Positions 33,784 through 45,384 of a stretch of DNA of 64,000 nucleotides are shown here, one piece after another. The translations under genes and the position numbers were made by a program. Source of the stretch: Allorhizobium pseudoryzae. GTDB lineage: Bacteria; Pseudomonadota; Alphaproteobacteria; Rhizobiales; Rhizobiaceae. The DNA is taken from the NCBI RefSeq assembly GCF_011046245.1, contig NZ_CP049244.1, positions 682,001-746,000 of the forward strand, read 5' to 3'. A model generated the notes under the pieces. The model was not told the origin of the DNA, did no database searches, and worked only from the letters and a program-made list of their open reading frames with translations. Each line of letters begins with the position of its first letter. Positions within the stretch are counted from its first letter, which is position 1.

Positions 33784-34680
33784 TTGATCAAACGCTTCAT
33801 CGCGCGCAATGCGCCGGGTTACATCTTTCTTTCGCCCTGGCTGCTGGGGTTCTTCCTGCTGGCGCTCGGGCCTATCCTCGCCTCACTCTACCTGTCGTTC
33901 ACCAAATACGACATGGTGAGCGATCCGCGCTGGGTCGGGTTCGACAACTACGTCTACATGTTCACCCGCGACCGCCGCTTCTGGAAGGCGCTGGATGTCA
34001 CCTTCACCTATGTGGCGCTGGCGGTGCCGGCGCGCCTCATCATGGCGCTCGGCGTTGCCATGCTGCTCGACAAGGGCCTGCGCACGATCGGTCTCTACCG
34101 CGCGATCTTCTATCTTCCCTCGCTGCTTGGCGCCTCGATTGCGATTGCCATTCTCTGGCGGCAGTTGTTCGAACAGAACGGCGTGGTCAACCAGGTGCTT
34201 GCCGTCTTCGGCATCGAGGGTCTCGCCTGGATCACCAATCCGGATACCTCGCTCTACACGCTGGTGATTTTGGCCATGTGGCAGTTCGGCTCGCCGATGC
34301 TGATCTTTCTTGCCGGCCTGCGCGGCATCCCGCGGGACCTCTACGAAGCAGCCGAGATCGACGGCACGCCGAAATGGCGGCAGTTCACCCGCATCACGCT
34401 GCCGCTTTTGGCACCGGTCATCTTCTTCAATCTCGTGCTGCAGACAATCGAGGCCTTCAAGACCTTCTCGAGCGCCTTCATCATCTCGAACGGCACGGGG
34501 GCACCGGCCGACAGCCTGCTGTTCTACACCGTCTATCTGTTCAACGAGGCCTTCAAGTTCTTCCGCATGGGCTATGCCTCGGCGCTTGCCTGGGTGCTGC
34601 TCCTCATCATCGGCGCCTTTACCGCGATCGCCTTCCTGACCTCGAAATACTGGGTGCATTATGAAAACGAGCGCGATTGA
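33784..34680 (+). CDS. Sugar ABC transporter permease (MalF/UgpA type)
   Basis: A 298-residue inner-membrane permease with six hydrophobic segments. The coupling EAA loop is EAAEIDGTPKWRQFTRITLP (about 194-213). The start is TTG at 33784 with only a weak site upstream, giving MIKRFIARNAPGYIFLSPWL; homologues begin similarly. Its end overlaps the next permease gene by 20 nt. Confidence 0.9.
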   Translation: MIKRFIARNAPGYIFLSPWLLGFFLLALGPILASLYLSFTKYDMVSDPRWVGFDNYVYMFTRDRRFWKALDVTFTYVALAVPARLIMALGVAMLLDKGLRTIGLYRAIFYLPSLLGASIAIAILWRQLFEQNGVVNQVLAVFGIEGLAWITNPDTSLYTLVILAMWQFGSPMLIFLAGLRGIPRDLYEAAEIDGTPKWRQFTRITLPLLAPVIFFNLVLQTIEAFKTFSSAFIISNGTGAPADSLLFYTVYLFNEAFKFFRMGYASALAWVLLLIIGAFTAIAFLTSKYWVHYENERD

Positions 34681-35626
34681 GCTTTCCCCGCAGTTGGACG
34701 GAAAAATCGCGCCGGCGATGGCGACCGGTGCGGCGCTCGACGCGCAAATGGAAGAAGCGGCACGCCACGCCCATGTTCTGCGTCTCCAGCGGGACAAGCG
34801 CGAGCGCAACGGGCGCATCCTCAAACACGTCTTCCTAATCGGCGTTTCCGCCGTGATGCTCTATCCGCTGTTCTGGCTGCTCGCCTCGTCCTTCAAGCCG
34901 GAGAACGAGATCTTCGGCAGCCTGACGCTCTGGCCGTCGAGCCTCCAGTTCGAGAACTATACGAAGGGCTGGACGGCGCTGCCGATCTCCTTCACCACCT
35001 TCTACATCAACTCGGCAATCGTCACGGTGCTGTCGGTGATCGGCAATCTTGTCTCCTGCTCCTTCGCGGCCTATGCCTTTTCAAGACTGCAGTTCACCGG
35101 CCGCAGCTTCTTCTTTGCCCTGATGATGATGACGCTGATGATCCCCTATCATGTCGTCCTCATTCCCCAATATGTTCAGTTCCTGAAGCTCGGCTGGGTG
35201 GACACATATCTGCCGCTCGTCGTGCCGCGCTTCCTGGCGTCCGAAGCTTTCTTCATCTTCCTGATGGTGCAGTTCTTCCGGCAATTGCCGCGCGAACTCG
35301 ACGAGGCGGCGATGATCGACGGCTGCTCGCCCTTCAAGATCTACTGGGCGATCATCCTGCCGCTGTCGCTGCCGGCCATGGGCACGGCGGCGATCTTTTC
35401 GCTGATCTGGACCTGGGAAGATTTCCTCGCTCCGCTCATCTACCTCAACGACATCAAGAACTACACCGTGCCGCTCGCGCTTCGCCTCTTCCTCGATCAG
35501 GAAGGCCAGTCCGCCTACGGTCAGATGTTCGCCATGTCCGTTCTCTCCCTGGTGCCGGTCGTGATCTTCTTCGTCCTGTTCCAGAAACTGATCGTGCGTG
35601 GCATCGCCACCTCCGGAATGAAGTAA
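34661..35626 (+). CDS. Sugar ABC transporter permease (MalG/UgpE type)
   Basis: A 321-residue membrane permease, six segments, with the EAA loop DEAAMIDGCSPFKIYWAIIL. It carries an unusually long cytoplasmic N-terminus (about 55 residues, Ala/Arg-rich, before GRILKHVFLIGVSAVMLYPL), which includes the 20-nt overlap with the previous gene. A shorter product from an internal start, for example Met20 (MATGAALDAQM), is possible. It pairs with the permease upstream. Confidence 0.9.
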   Translation: MKTSAIELSPQLDGKIAPAMATGAALDAQMEEAARHAHVLRLQRDKRERNGRILKHVFLIGVSAVMLYPLFWLLASSFKPENEIFGSLTLWPSSLQFENYTKGWTALPISFTTFYINSAIVTVLSVIGNLVSCSFAAYAFSRLQFTGRSFFFALMMMTLMIPYHVVLIPQYVQFLKLGWVDTYLPLVVPRFLASEAFFIFLMVQFFRQLPRELDEAAMIDGCSPFKIYWAIILPLSLPAMGTAAIFSLIWTWEDFLAPLIYLNDIKNYTVPLALRLFLDQEGQSAYGQMFAMSVLSLVPVVIFFVLFQKLIVRGIATSGMK

Positions 35627-35639
35627 GGATCTCTCTCAC

Positions 35640-36730
<1,091 letters not shown>

Positions 36731-36734
<4 letters not shown>

Positions 36735-38020
36735 AAATTGCGATTGTAGGATGCGGCTCGCGGCACAAGATGTTCCGCGATTCCGTGCTCGACGATTATG
36801 CCGATCGCCACGAGATCGTGGCGCTGTGCGACGTCAATCCGCACCGCCTCAGCGAAAGCGCCAAGGCCGCCTCCCAGCCCGGCACCAATGGTGTCGCCAC
36901 CTATCTTGCCGATGATTTTGACCGGCTGATTGCCGAACAGAAGCCGGATACCGTGGTTGTCGCCACGCCCGACTTTCTGCATGCCGATTACATCGTGCGC
37001 GCCTTCGAGGCGGGCTGTGACGTCATCTGCGAAAAGCCGCTGACGATCGATCTCTCGCGACTGAAGATGATCATTGATGCGCAGGCACGCACAGGCCGTC
37101 AGGTCAAGGTGACCTTCAACTACCGCTATTCCCCGGCCCGCACGCAGATCCGCGAACTGATCGCCTCCGGCACGATCGGCACCGTGACGGCGGTGGATTT
37201 CCGCTGGCATCTGGACCGGGTGCACGGCGCCGACTATTTCCGCCGCTGGCACCGCCAGAAGGAAAATTCGGGCGGCCTGCTCGTACACAAGTCCACGCAC
37301 CATTTCGATTTGCTGAACTGGTGGCTCGGCTCGCAGCCGACGCAGGTTTTGGCTTCCGGGCGGCGCGCCTTTTACCGGCCGGAAACGGCGGTTGCGCTGG
37401 GCCTTGCCGATCGCGGCGCCCGCTGTGCGAACTGTCCCGTGGCCGCAAAATGCGATTTCGAACTGGATATGTCGAAGGATGCGGCGCTGCGCGAACTGTA
37501 TCTCGAGGCGGAACACGAGGACGGCTATTTCCGCGACCTCTGCGTCTTCGACGAGGAGATCGGCATCGAGGATACGATGCAGGCGCATATCCGCTACGCC
37601 TCCGGGGTGACAGCAAACTACACACTGACCGCCTATTCTCCATGGGAAGGGCTGGAGATCAAGTTCCAGGGCACCAAGGGCGACATTACCCACCGCCACG
37701 TGGAAGTGCACGGCGTCTTCGGCGGCGAGCGGGCGCATGCGGATGAAGACGCGATCACGACCGAACTGCATCTGGCGGGCGAACCACCGCGTCTGCTCGA
37801 TGTGCCGAAGGCGAAAGGACATCACGGCGGCGCCGATCCGGTGATGCTGGGCTATATCTTTGCGCCGGACACGATGGAGCCGGACCGCTACAACCGCGCC
37901 TCCGACCATGTCGCAGGCGCCTGGTCGATCCTCACCGGCATTGCCGCCAATGCCTCGATCGAAACGGGCTCAGTGGTCGATATCCCATCGATGCTGAAGG
38001 CCCGCGGCATCAAGATCTAA
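36731..38020 (+). CDS. Gfo/Idh/MocA family oxidoreductase with Cys cluster
   Basis: A 429-residue NAD(P)-dependent sugar dehydrogenase-like protein. GTG start at 36731 overlaps the ATPase stop as GTGA. Rossmann loop GCGSRH (about 7-12), the catalytic-Lys motif CEKPL (about 98-102), and a C-terminal alpha/beta substrate domain. It is longer than the usual 330-390, with an insertion carrying three cysteines in CANCPVAAKC (about 236-245), which might bind a metal or be structural. It is the first of three tandem paralogues in the GH105 operon. Substrate unknown; a deoxy-uronate or a glycosyl 3-keto route is possible. Confidence 0.86.
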
Positions 38021-38030
38021 AGAGGACGAC

Positions 38031-39056
38031 ATGGCCTTCCCCCTGCGCTTCGGCATCATCGGCATCGATCACAACCACATCCTCGGCATGGCCCGCGGCA
38101 TGCGGGAGGCGGGTGCGGAACTTGTCGGCTGGACGACGAGTGCGGCCACGCCGCTGAAGATGCTGCAGGATTTCGGCGAGGCCTTTCCCGAGGCGCCGAT
38201 GCTGGAAGAGGCGGCGCTGCTGGAAGACGAGAGCATCCAGCTGATCCTGACCGCGGCCATCAACAGCGAGCGGGCGGATATCGCCCTGAAGGCCATGCGG
38301 CACGGCAAGGATGTGCTTGTCGACAAGCCCGGCTGCACGACGCATCGGCAGCTGGAGGACCTGCGCACCTGCGCGCACGAGACCGGTCGGCGCTGGATTG
38401 TCTCCTTCTCCGAACGGGTCTCGGTCGAGAGCGCGACGCTTGCCGACCGGCTGATTGCGGAGGGACGGATCGGCACGGTGGTGCAGACCGTGGGGCTCGG
38501 CCCGCACCGGCTGAATGCGCCGCTACGGCCCGCCTGGTTCTGGGACAGGGACAAGACCGGCGGCATCCTCACCGATATCTGCGCCCACCAGTTCGACCAG
38601 TTCCTGCATTTTACCGGCTCGACCGAAGCCCGCATCCTCTCCGCCCGCATCGACAATGTCGCCAATCCAGACCGGCCGGATTTTCAGGATTTCGGCGAGG
38701 TGCTGCTGGAGGGAAATAGAGGCCGCGGGTATGCCCGCGTCGACTGGCTGACGCCCGACGGCCTGCCGACCTGGGGCGATGGCCGCATGACCATTCTCGG
38801 AACGGACGGTTACCTCGAACTGCGCAAATACATCGATCTCGCAGGGGAGCCCGGCAAGGATCATGTCTTCCTCGCCGACAGGGCCGGTGTCCAGCGGTTC
38901 CAGGCCAGCGGCGAAGGCACGCCGTTCTTCAACCGGCTCGCCGCCGATATCGAGAACCACACGGAGACCGCGATGACGCAGGCGCATGCCTTCCTCGCCA
39001 CGAAGCTCGCGCTTGATGCGCAAGTGCTTGCGGAAGAGGCCGAGATCCATGGCTGA
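38031..39056 (+). CDS. Gfo/Idh/MocA family oxidoreductase (second of three)
   Basis: A 341-residue oxidoreductase. The nucleotide loop is variant, GIIGIDHNHILGM with His residues instead of GxGxxG. The lysine motif is DKPGC, with Asp replacing Glu of EKP. The C-terminal domain has GGILTDICAHQFDQFLHFTG, with the conserved Asp/His pair for hydride transfer. It lies 10 bp after the first paralogue and overlaps the third by 8 nt. The variant loop suggests altered cofactor handling. Confidence 0.85.
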   Translation: MAFPLRFGIIGIDHNHILGMARGMREAGAELVGWTTSAATPLKMLQDFGEAFPEAPMLEEAALLEDESIQLILTAAINSERADIALKAMRHGKDVLVDKPGCTTHRQLEDLRTCAHETGRRWIVSFSERVSVESATLADRLIAEGRIGTVVQTVGLGPHRLNAPLRPAWFWDRDKTGGILTDICAHQFDQFLHFTGSTEARILSARIDNVANPDRPDFQDFGEVLLEGNRGRGYARVDWLTPDGLPTWGDGRMTILGTDGYLELRKYIDLAGEPGKDHVFLADRAGVQRFQASGEGTPFFNRLAADIENHTETAMTQAHAFLATKLALDAQVLAEEAEIHG

Positions 39057-40128
39057 GCGCGTTCGGGTCGCCGTGATCGGCGCCGGCATCGGTCGTGCGC
39101 ATGTCATCGGCTACAATCAGTTGCCGGAGGCCTTCCAGGTGGCCGCCGTCTGCGACCTCAATGCGGAGCGCGCTGCCGCCGCAGCAGCCCTTGCTCCCGG
39201 CGCCCGGGTGGTGACCGATCTACAGGAAATCTTCGCCGATCCGAGCATCCCGCTCATCGATATCTGCCTGCCGCCCAGGCTGCATGCGCCCGTCACACTG
39301 GCGGCACTCAAGGCCGGCAAGCATGTGATCTGCGAAAAGCCGCTCGCCGGTTCGCTGGCGGAGGTCGATGAGATCATCGCCACGGCGCAGGCGCAGGATC
39401 GCCGCGTGTTTCCGGTGTTCCAGTATCGCTATGGCACGAGCTACCGCGCCGCCGATGCCCTGAAGCGTGCAGGATTGCTCGGCAGACCGTTGGTTCTGTC
39501 GATCGAGACGCACTGGCAGCGTGGCGCCGATTATTATGCCGAAGCCTGGCGCGGCACCTGGGCCGGCGAACTCGGCGGCGTCATCGTCAGCCATGCCAGC
39601 CATCTGCACAATCTGGCGACGCATCTGGTTGGCGATGTGGTGGAGGTCGCCGCCTTCCTCGACACCCGCGTCAACCCCATCGAGACGGAGGATTGCGCGG
39701 CGATCAATATGCGAACCGCGGAAGGTGCCCTCGTCACCTCCTCGCTGACGCTGGGTTCCGCCGGAAATCTCTCGCGCTTCCGTGCCTGCTTCGAAGGCGC
39801 GACGATCGCCTCCAGCGACGAACCTTACGAGGTGTGTTCCGCCCCTTGGCGTTTCACCGCGGCTGATCCGGCCCGTCAAGCGGAGATCGACGCGGTGGTG
39901 GCCGACACGCCACCCGTTCCACCCCGTTTTCCCGGCTTCTTCGCCGATGTGCATCGGGCTTGGTGCGGCGAACCGGATCTCTACCTCCCGACGCTGGCAG
40001 AGGCACGCCACTCAGCCGAACTCATCACCGCCTGCTATGCCTCCGCCCGCACGGGCCGGATCATTCGCCTGCCGCTTGGGCAAGATAATGCGCTTTACGA
40101 CGGCTGGAGACCGGTGGCACCGGCCTGA
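39049..40128 (+). CDS. Gfo/Idh/MocA family oxidoreductase (third of three)
   Basis: A 359-residue oxidoreductase with the canonical loop VIGAGIGRAHV, the motif CEKPLAGS and the C-domain segment GGVIVSHASHLHNLATHLVG. The start ATG at 39049 overlaps the previous stop by 8 nt. It ends the plus-strand operon, 5 bp from the oppositely oriented rhaK stop. Three divergent paralogues side by side suggest sequential steps or parallel substrates in a sugar pathway. Confidence 0.86.
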   Translation: MAERVRVAVIGAGIGRAHVIGYNQLPEAFQVAAVCDLNAERAAAAAALAPGARVVTDLQEIFADPSIPLIDICLPPRLHAPVTLAALKAGKHVICEKPLAGSLAEVDEIIATAQAQDRRVFPVFQYRYGTSYRAADALKRAGLLGRPLVLSIETHWQRGADYYAEAWRGTWAGELGGVIVSHASHLHNLATHLVGDVVEVAAFLDTRVNPIETEDCAAINMRTAEGALVTSSLTLGSAGNLSRFRACFEGATIASSDEPYEVCSAPWRFTAADPARQAEIDAVVADTPPVPPRFPGFFADVHRAWCGEPDLYLPTLAEARHSAELITACYASARTGRIIRLPLGQDNALYDGWRPVAPA

Positions 40129-40133
40129 GGCTC

Positions 40134-41513
40134 TTAGCGCGATGCCAGAACCTTTTTCCAGCGCTGGGCATAGGCCTGAATTGCTTCTCTGTCCGGATAG
40201 TCGGAGATCGTACGGGACGGGCTTGAGAGAGAGACCCCGGCCAACAGCCCGGCGCCCTGGCTGGTGCCGGTGGAACCGCTGACCGCCATCACGGGCCGGC
40301 CCAACAGACCCTGCAGCACCTCCAGATAAACCTCATTGGACGCGAAGGGGCCTTCGACAAGAACCGGGCCCTTCGCGCCGATCAGGTCAAGGCATGTCTG
40401 CGTCATCAGCGCCAGATAGAGGCAGGCGGCCGCCCACCGTTCCGCAACGCTGGCCGTTTCCGCGTCGAACCACGCGCTTTTCAGGCCCGGATAGGGGCCG
40501 GAACCGCTAGCAAGATTGGGTGTGAGCATGATGAAGCGGGTAAGCACCGCCGGCAGTGCGGCGCGTGCCGCCTCCTGATCCAGCCCCCCGATCTCCGCCG
40601 TCAGCAGCTCGAATTCGCGCCCGCCCATGAACCGGGACGAGGGCACCGCACGGCCATAGGCATCGACATTGGCCAGCGTGTCCCGCGCCGGATCGAGATG
40701 GTCGAGGTCACCGCCGACGGCAAAGTTGATCACCCAGGTGCCGGTGGAGACCACGGCAAACGGCGCTTCGCGCCCCACCAGATGCGGCAGCAGCGACGCG
40801 TTGGAATCGTGGATTCCGCAAGAGACGGGAACCGGTGTGTTCAGACCCAGCTCGGTCGCCAGATCCGGCCGGACTGGTCCCAGCACATCGAAGGCGGAGC
40901 GGACGGGCGCCATCTTCTCACGGATGCCGAGCCTGTCCACCAGTGACGAGAACACCCCCTCCCCCGGCAGCCAGAGATCCGTATGGCAGCCGAGCGAGGT
41001 GGCCTCGTTGGCCGCAATGCCCGTCAGCCGGTAGGCCCAGTATTGCGGATAGGTGAGGATAGTGTGCACCCGCGCGAACGCAGCCGCAAACGCGGTCTTC
41101 TGGAAATGGATCTGGGCGCCGAGATTGAGGCCCCCGGACAAGGCAGGCGAAAACGTCTCGGCAAAGGCAGGCCGCAGCCCCGCATAGGCGGCGTGGATCT
41201 CCGCCGGGTATTCATGTTCATAATCCAAAACCGGCAACGCCAGATCACCCGCTTCATCCAGCAGCACGCCGGAGGCACCGTGGGTGGTGATGGAGATGGC
41301 ATCGAAGCCGGGCGCAGTATTAAGCTCGCGCAGGGCAGTGCACAGAAAATCCCACAACCCGTCGATGTCATAATGCGGATAGGGATCACCGGCGATCACG
41401 GTGTTCGGGCGGCGGCGCACATCGAGCTCTTCGCCGGTGGCGCAATCGAGCACCAGCACCTTGGCATTGGTCTTGCCGATATCGAGAACGGCAATGCGCT
41501 TTGCCATGCTCAT
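40134..41513 (-). CDS. rhaK: Rhamnulokinase RhaK (FGGY carbohydrate kinase)
   Basis: A 459-residue kinase phosphorylating L-rhamnulose. Phosphate-binding loop [16 protein letters not shown] at the N-terminus; adenosine region [15 protein letters not shown] and [14 protein letters not shown]; last domain with [14 protein letters not shown]. The start ATG at 41513 overlaps the rhaU stop (ATGA); Met at 41507 is the alternative. Last gene of the rhaRSTPQUK order. In Rhizobium leguminosarum the kinase is also needed for rhamnose transport by the adjacent ABC system (published knowledge of the locus). Confidence 0.92.
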   Translation of the reverse strand: MSMAKRIAVLDIGKTNAKVLVLDCATGEELDVRRRPNTVIAGDPYPHYDIDGLWDFLCTALRELNTAPGFDAISITTHGASGVLLDEAGDLALPVLDYEHEYPAEIHAAYAGLRPAFAETFSPALSGGLNLGAQIHFQKTAFAAAFARVHTILTYPQYWAYRLTGIAANEATSLGCHTDLWLPGEGVFSSLVDRLGIREKMAPVRSAFDVLGPVRPDLATELGLNTPVPVSCGIHDSNASLLPHLVGREAPFAVVSTGTWVINFAVGGDLDHLDPARDTLANVDAYGRAVPSSRFMGGREFELLTAEIGGLDQEAARAALPAVLTRFIMLTPNLASGSGPYPGLKSAWFDAETASVAERWAAACLYLALMTQTCLDLIGAKGPVLVEGPFASNEVYLEVLQGLLGRPVMAVSGSTGTSQGAGLLAGVSLSSPSRTISDYPDREAIQAYAQRWKKVLASR

Positions 41514-41830
41514 GGCAGATAGAAGACCGGCACGAGATCGACCGCGACCGGCGAGTTGTCGGGGTTCGTTTCCATGATATCCGCCATATGCGCCCACCAG
41601 CGCTTCATCACCGGATGTTCGGGCAGGCTTGCCATGCCGTGGTCCCTCGGTCGTGTCAGCACGCCGAACAGGATGTTCGTTTCCGGGTCGAGGTGGATCG
41701 AATAATCGCTGATGCCGGCCTGAGCGAGCAGCTCCACCAGGTCCGGCCAGATCTCGTCGTGCCGCTTTTTGTATTCGGCCTGCATGCCGGGGTTCAGCTT
41801 CATCTTGAAGGCGTATTTTTCGAGCGTCAT
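41510..41830 (-). CDS. rhaU: L-rhamnose mutarotase RhaU
   Basis: A 106-residue enzyme interconverting alpha and beta anomers of L-rhamnose. The signature [18 protein letters not shown] contains the putative catalytic His24; the C-terminal half has [20 protein letters not shown], typical of RhaM/RhaU. Both ends overlap neighbours by 4 nt (rhaQ upstream, rhaK downstream). Confidence 0.93.
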   Translation of the reverse strand: MTLEKYAFKMKLNPGMQAEYKKRHDEIWPDLVELLAQAGISDYSIHLDPETNILFGVLTRPRDHGMASLPEHPVMKRWWAHMADIMETNPDNSPVAVDLVPVFYLP

Positions 41831-42837
41831 GACTTGGAAGCCTGCTTGATGCGGCGCGCCAGAATGGGCAGCGCAATGGTAATGATGAGAAGAAGCCCGA
41901 CGAAGATCGACATGACGATGCCCGGCACGTTCAACAGACCCAGCCCGAAGGTGACGAGGCCCATGACGAAGGCGGCGATGACGACGCCGGCAATCGTGCC
42001 CGCCCCGCCAAGGATCGAGACGCCGCCCAGCACCACCATGGTGACCACTTCCAGTTCCCAGCCTTGTGCAATGGAGGGCCGCGTGGAGCCGAGCCGCGAG
42101 GTGAGGCAGACGGCCGCGATGCCGCTCATCAGGCCCGTCAGCAGGAACAGGATGAACTTCACCCGCTCCACCGGCACGCCGGAAAAGCGCGCGGCAAACT
42201 CATTGTTGCCGATCACATAGACCTGGCGGCCGAAATTCGTGGCGTGCAGCAGCACGGCGAAAACCGCAGCACAGAGCAGGAAGAGACCGAACTCGAAGGA
42301 AAAGACCCAGAAAAGATAGCCCTGGCCGAAATAGGCGAAGCTTTCCGGGTAAGATCCATAGGCCTTGTCGCCCAGCACCAGATAGGAAATGCCGCGAAAC
42401 AGGCTCATCGTACCGATGGTGACAACGATGGACGGCAGTTTCAGCACCGAGACCAGGGCGCCGTTGAACGCACCGCACAGCAGGCCGACACCAAGCCCGA
42501 TGGCAACCAGCCCGGGAGTGTCGACTCCGGCCTGCGCCGCGGCGCCCATGGCAGTGGAAGCGAGTGCGATGATCGCGGCCACCGAGAGGTCGATCTCGCC
42601 GGCGATGATCAGAAGCGCCATGGCAAAGGCGATCATCGCTTTTTCTGTAAAGTTGAACGTCGCGTCCGACAGGTTCCACGCGTCGAGGAAATAGGGCGAG
42701 GCAAAGGAATTGGCGATGAAGATCAGTACCGCCACAGCAAACAGCAGCACTTCCCAGCTGGACAGGATCCGGCTGACAGGCGTGCCGAGCCGGTCGGGGA
42801 TCACACGGCGGCTGGAGGATGGGTTCACGTCGCTCAT
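41827..42837 (-). CDS. rhaQ: Rhamnose ABC transporter permease RhaQ
   Basis: A 336-residue RbsC-type permease. Hallmarks are the [21 protein letters not shown] segment (broken at the helix end) and the coupling loop [20 protein letters not shown]. It partners RhaP. The ATG at 42837 overlaps the rhaP stop by 4 nt and its stop overlaps rhaU by 4 nt. Confidence 0.92.
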   Translation of the reverse strand: MSDVNPSSSRRVIPDRLGTPVSRILSSWEVLLFAVAVLIFIANSFASPYFLDAWNLSDATFNFTEKAMIAFAMALLIIAGEIDLSVAAIIALASTAMGAAAQAGVDTPGLVAIGLGVGLLCGAFNGALVSVLKLPSIVVTIGTMSLFRGISYLVLGDKAYGSYPESFAYFGQGYLFWVFSFEFGLFLLCAAVFAVLLHATNFGRQVYVIGNNEFAARFSGVPVERVKFILFLLTGLMSGIAAVCLTSRLGSTRPSIAQGWELEVVTMVVLGGVSILGGAGTIAGVVIAAFVMGLVTFGLGLLNVPGIVMSIFVGLLLIITIALPILARRIKQASKS

Positions 42838-43823
42838 GCCGGCACCTCAGCGTTTGCCCGATCGCGCAGGATGATACGGCCTTTCTTCGCCTCCGCGCGG
42901 GCGTTGAAGACGACGGCGAGAATGATGACGACACCGGAGATCGCCATCTGCGCAAAGGGCGAAATGCCGATCACCGGCAATGCGTTCTTGATGACGCCGA
43001 GGAACAGTGAGCCCAGCACGGCACCGGCCACGGAGCCGATGCCACCGGCAATCGAAATGCCGCCGATCACGCAGGCCGCGACACTGTCCAGCTCGAAACC
43101 GGCGGCGATATCCACATAGGCGACCGCATAACGTGACACCCAGAGATAGCTGCAGAGCCCCGCCATGGCCCCGGACAGCACGAAGGCGAAAAAGCGGGTG
43201 CGGCCGATATCGATGCCGGCATAGACGGCTGCCGTCGGATTGCCGCCTGAGGCATAGGCCGAACGACCGAAGGGCGTACGGGTGAGCAGAAAGCCCATGG
43301 AGAGTACAACGAGAATGGCGACCCAGGAGAGGATGGGCAGGCCGAGAACCACCGTGCGCGGCACGTTCAGGAAGGTCGGTGTCATCTGGTGCGCATTCAC
43401 CCAACCGCCGCCGGACAACACGAAAGCCATGCCGCGATAGATGGTGAGCGTGCCGAGCGTCACGACGATCGGCGGGATCTGCAGGATCCAGACGAGAAAG
43501 CCGTTGATGGCCCCGAGAGTGGCCCCGATGCCGAGCGCCATGACGATGAGGACGACAAGCGGAAGATCCGGAAAGGCCGCATTGGTCATGGCGACCGCCA
43601 TGCCGGTGAAGGCAAGATTGGCGGCCACTGAAAGGTCGATGGATTTCGTCAGGATGACCGTCATCTGCGCCAGCGCCAGGATGATGAGGATCGACGTATC
43701 GTTGAAGATGTTGACGAGGTTGCCGGGTTCGGCAAAGCCGTCTGCGCGCGTTGCAAAGCCGGCGATCATCAGAATGATGATGCCGGACAACAGCAGTTCG
43801 CGGCTTTTGAGAAGTTTCGTCAT
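42834..43823 (-). CDS. rhaP: Rhamnose ABC transporter permease RhaP
   Basis: A 329-residue RbsC-type permease with AQMTVILTKSIDLSVAANLA and the coupling loop ASGGNPTAAVYAGIDIGRTR. The start was set at ATG 43823, six bases after GAGGG; a GTG immediately before it is less well spaced. About nine base pairs separate it from the rhaT stop. Confidence 0.92.
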   Translation of the reverse strand: MTKLLKSRELLLSGIIILMIAGFATRADGFAEPGNLVNIFNDTSILIILALAQMTVILTKSIDLSVAANLAFTGMAVAMTNAAFPDLPLVVLIVMALGIGATLGAINGFLVWILQIPPIVVTLGTLTIYRGMAFVLSGGGWVNAHQMTPTFLNVPRTVVLGLPILSWVAILVVLSMGFLLTRTPFGRSAYASGGNPTAAVYAGIDIGRTRFFAFVLSGAMAGLCSYLWVSRYAVAYVDIAAGFELDSVAACVIGGISIAGGIGSVAGAVLGSLFLGVIKNALPVIGISPFAQMAISGVVIILAVVFNARAEAKKGRIILRDRANAEVPA

Positions 43824-43832
43824 CACGCACCC

Positions 43833-45365
43833 TCACGCATTGCCGGTCGCGGCGCGCACCAGCACTTCCGCCGTGGCCTGTGACCGATCGTAAAGGCCTG
43901 CCATCAGCCCCTCGCGCATCACCATGATCCGGTCCGACATGCCGAGCACTTCCGGCAGTTCGGACGAGACCATGATGATCGACAGGCCCTGGGAGGCAAG
44001 TTCGGAAATGAAGCCGTGCACTGCAGCCTTCGAGCCGATGTCGATGCCCTTGGTCGGCTCGTCGAGGATGATCACCTTCGGCTGGGTGGCGAGCCACTTG
44101 CCGATCACCACCTTCTGCTGGTTGCCACCGGAGAGCGTGCCGACCGGCACGGACAAGGCGGCGGCGCGCAGATCCAGCCGCTCGGCATATTGCCGCGCCA
44201 GCTTCAGCTCGTTCGCCGCCTTCAGGAAACCGGAACGCGAGGTTTTTGCGAGCGATGGCAGCGACATGTTCTGGTAGATCGGCATGGGCAGCGCCAGCCC
44301 GTGGCGCCCTCGCTCCTCCGGCACATAGACGATGCCGGCCGCAATCGCATCCTGCGCCGAGCGGATCTCAACCGTTTTGCCTTCCAGCGTGAGGCGCCCC
44401 GAGGACGGGCGCGTGATGCCGAACAGAGACTGGCAAAGCTCGGAGCGACCGGCACCGATCAGCCCGTAGACGCCGAGGATTTCGCCGCGTTTCAGGTCGA
44501 ACGAGATATCGCGGAATTCGGTGGGGTGGCTGTAGCCCATGACAGACAGGACCGTGTCACCGATTTCGACCGAGATCTTCGGAAACACATCATGCACGTC
44601 GCGACCGACCATCATGCGGACGATCTCGCCTTGAGGCGTTTCCTTCAGGCGACCATGCCCCACCGCCTTGCCATCACGGAAGACGGCGAAGTTTTCGGCG
44701 ATTTCATAGAGTTCGTCGAACTTGTGGCTGATGAAGAGGATCGCCTTGTCCTGCCGCTTCAGCCCTTCGACGATGCGGAAGAGATCGTCGATCTCCTTGC
44801 GAGACAGCGCCGCCGTCGGCTCGTCCATGATGACGATACGGGCCTCCACCGACAGCGCCCGGGCGATCGCCACCAGATGCCGCTGGGCAATCGACAGGTC
44901 CTTCAGCCGGATCGTCGGGTCGATTTCGCTTTCCAACTGATGGAGCAGTTCACGCGAACGCGTGTTGATGGTGCGCCAGTCGATGGTGCCGATCCGCGTC
45001 TTTGGCGCATGGCCGAGGAAGATGTTTTCCCCCACCGTCAGCTCGTCAAACAGCACGGTTTCCTGGTGGATGGCCGTCACGCCGGCATCGATGGCGGCCT
45101 GGGCACTGGTAAAGTGGACCGGCGTTCCGTCGAGCAGGATCTCGCCTTCACTCGGGCGGTAGATGCCGGTGAGGATCTTGACCAGCGTCGACTTGCCCGC
45201 ACCATTCTCACCGATGAGCGCCGTCACCTGCCCCGGATAGAGGCTGATGGACACCTGATCCAGCGCCTTCACACCCGGAAAAATCTGGCTAATGCCGCGC
45301 ATCTCCAGGATCGGAGCCTCGGCGGCCAGCGGTCGGGTATGGGTCATCGGCGCGACAGCATTCAT
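43833..45365 (-). CDS. rhaT: Rhamnose ABC transporter ATP-binding protein RhaT
   Basis: A 510-residue double-NBD ATPase of the CUT2 family. The first domain has Walker A GENGAGKST, signature-region KDLSIAQRHLVAIA and Walker B IVIMDEPTAAL. The second has the family-typical Lys-less loop GLIGAGRSEL, an intact LSGGNQQKV signature and VIILDEPTKGIDIG. Start ATG 45365 (MNAVAPMTHTRP) or an internal ATG at 45347; neither has a strong site. A RIME-like repeat lies between rhaS and this gene. Confidence 0.92.
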   Translation of the reverse strand: MNAVAPMTHTRPLAAEAPILEMRGISQIFPGVKALDQVSISLYPGQVTALIGENGAGKSTLVKILTGIYRPSEGEILLDGTPVHFTSAQAAIDAGVTAIHQETVLFDELTVGENIFLGHAPKTRIGTIDWRTINTRSRELLHQLESEIDPTIRLKDLSIAQRHLVAIARALSVEARIVIMDEPTAALSRKEIDDLFRIVEGLKRQDKAILFISHKFDELYEIAENFAVFRDGKAVGHGRLKETPQGEIVRMMVGRDVHDVFPKISVEIGDTVLSVMGYSHPTEFRDISFDLKRGEILGVYGLIGAGRSELCQSLFGITRPSSGRLTLEGKTVEIRSAQDAIAAGIVYVPEERGRHGLALPMPIYQNMSLPSLAKTSRSGFLKAANELKLARQYAERLDLRAAALSVPVGTLSGGNQQKVVIGKWLATQPKVIILDEPTKGIDIGSKAAVHGFISELASQGLSIIMVSSELPEVLGMSDRIMVMREGLMAGLYDRSQATAEVLVRAATGNA

Positions 45366-45384
45366 TGTTGATTTCACCCAAAGA

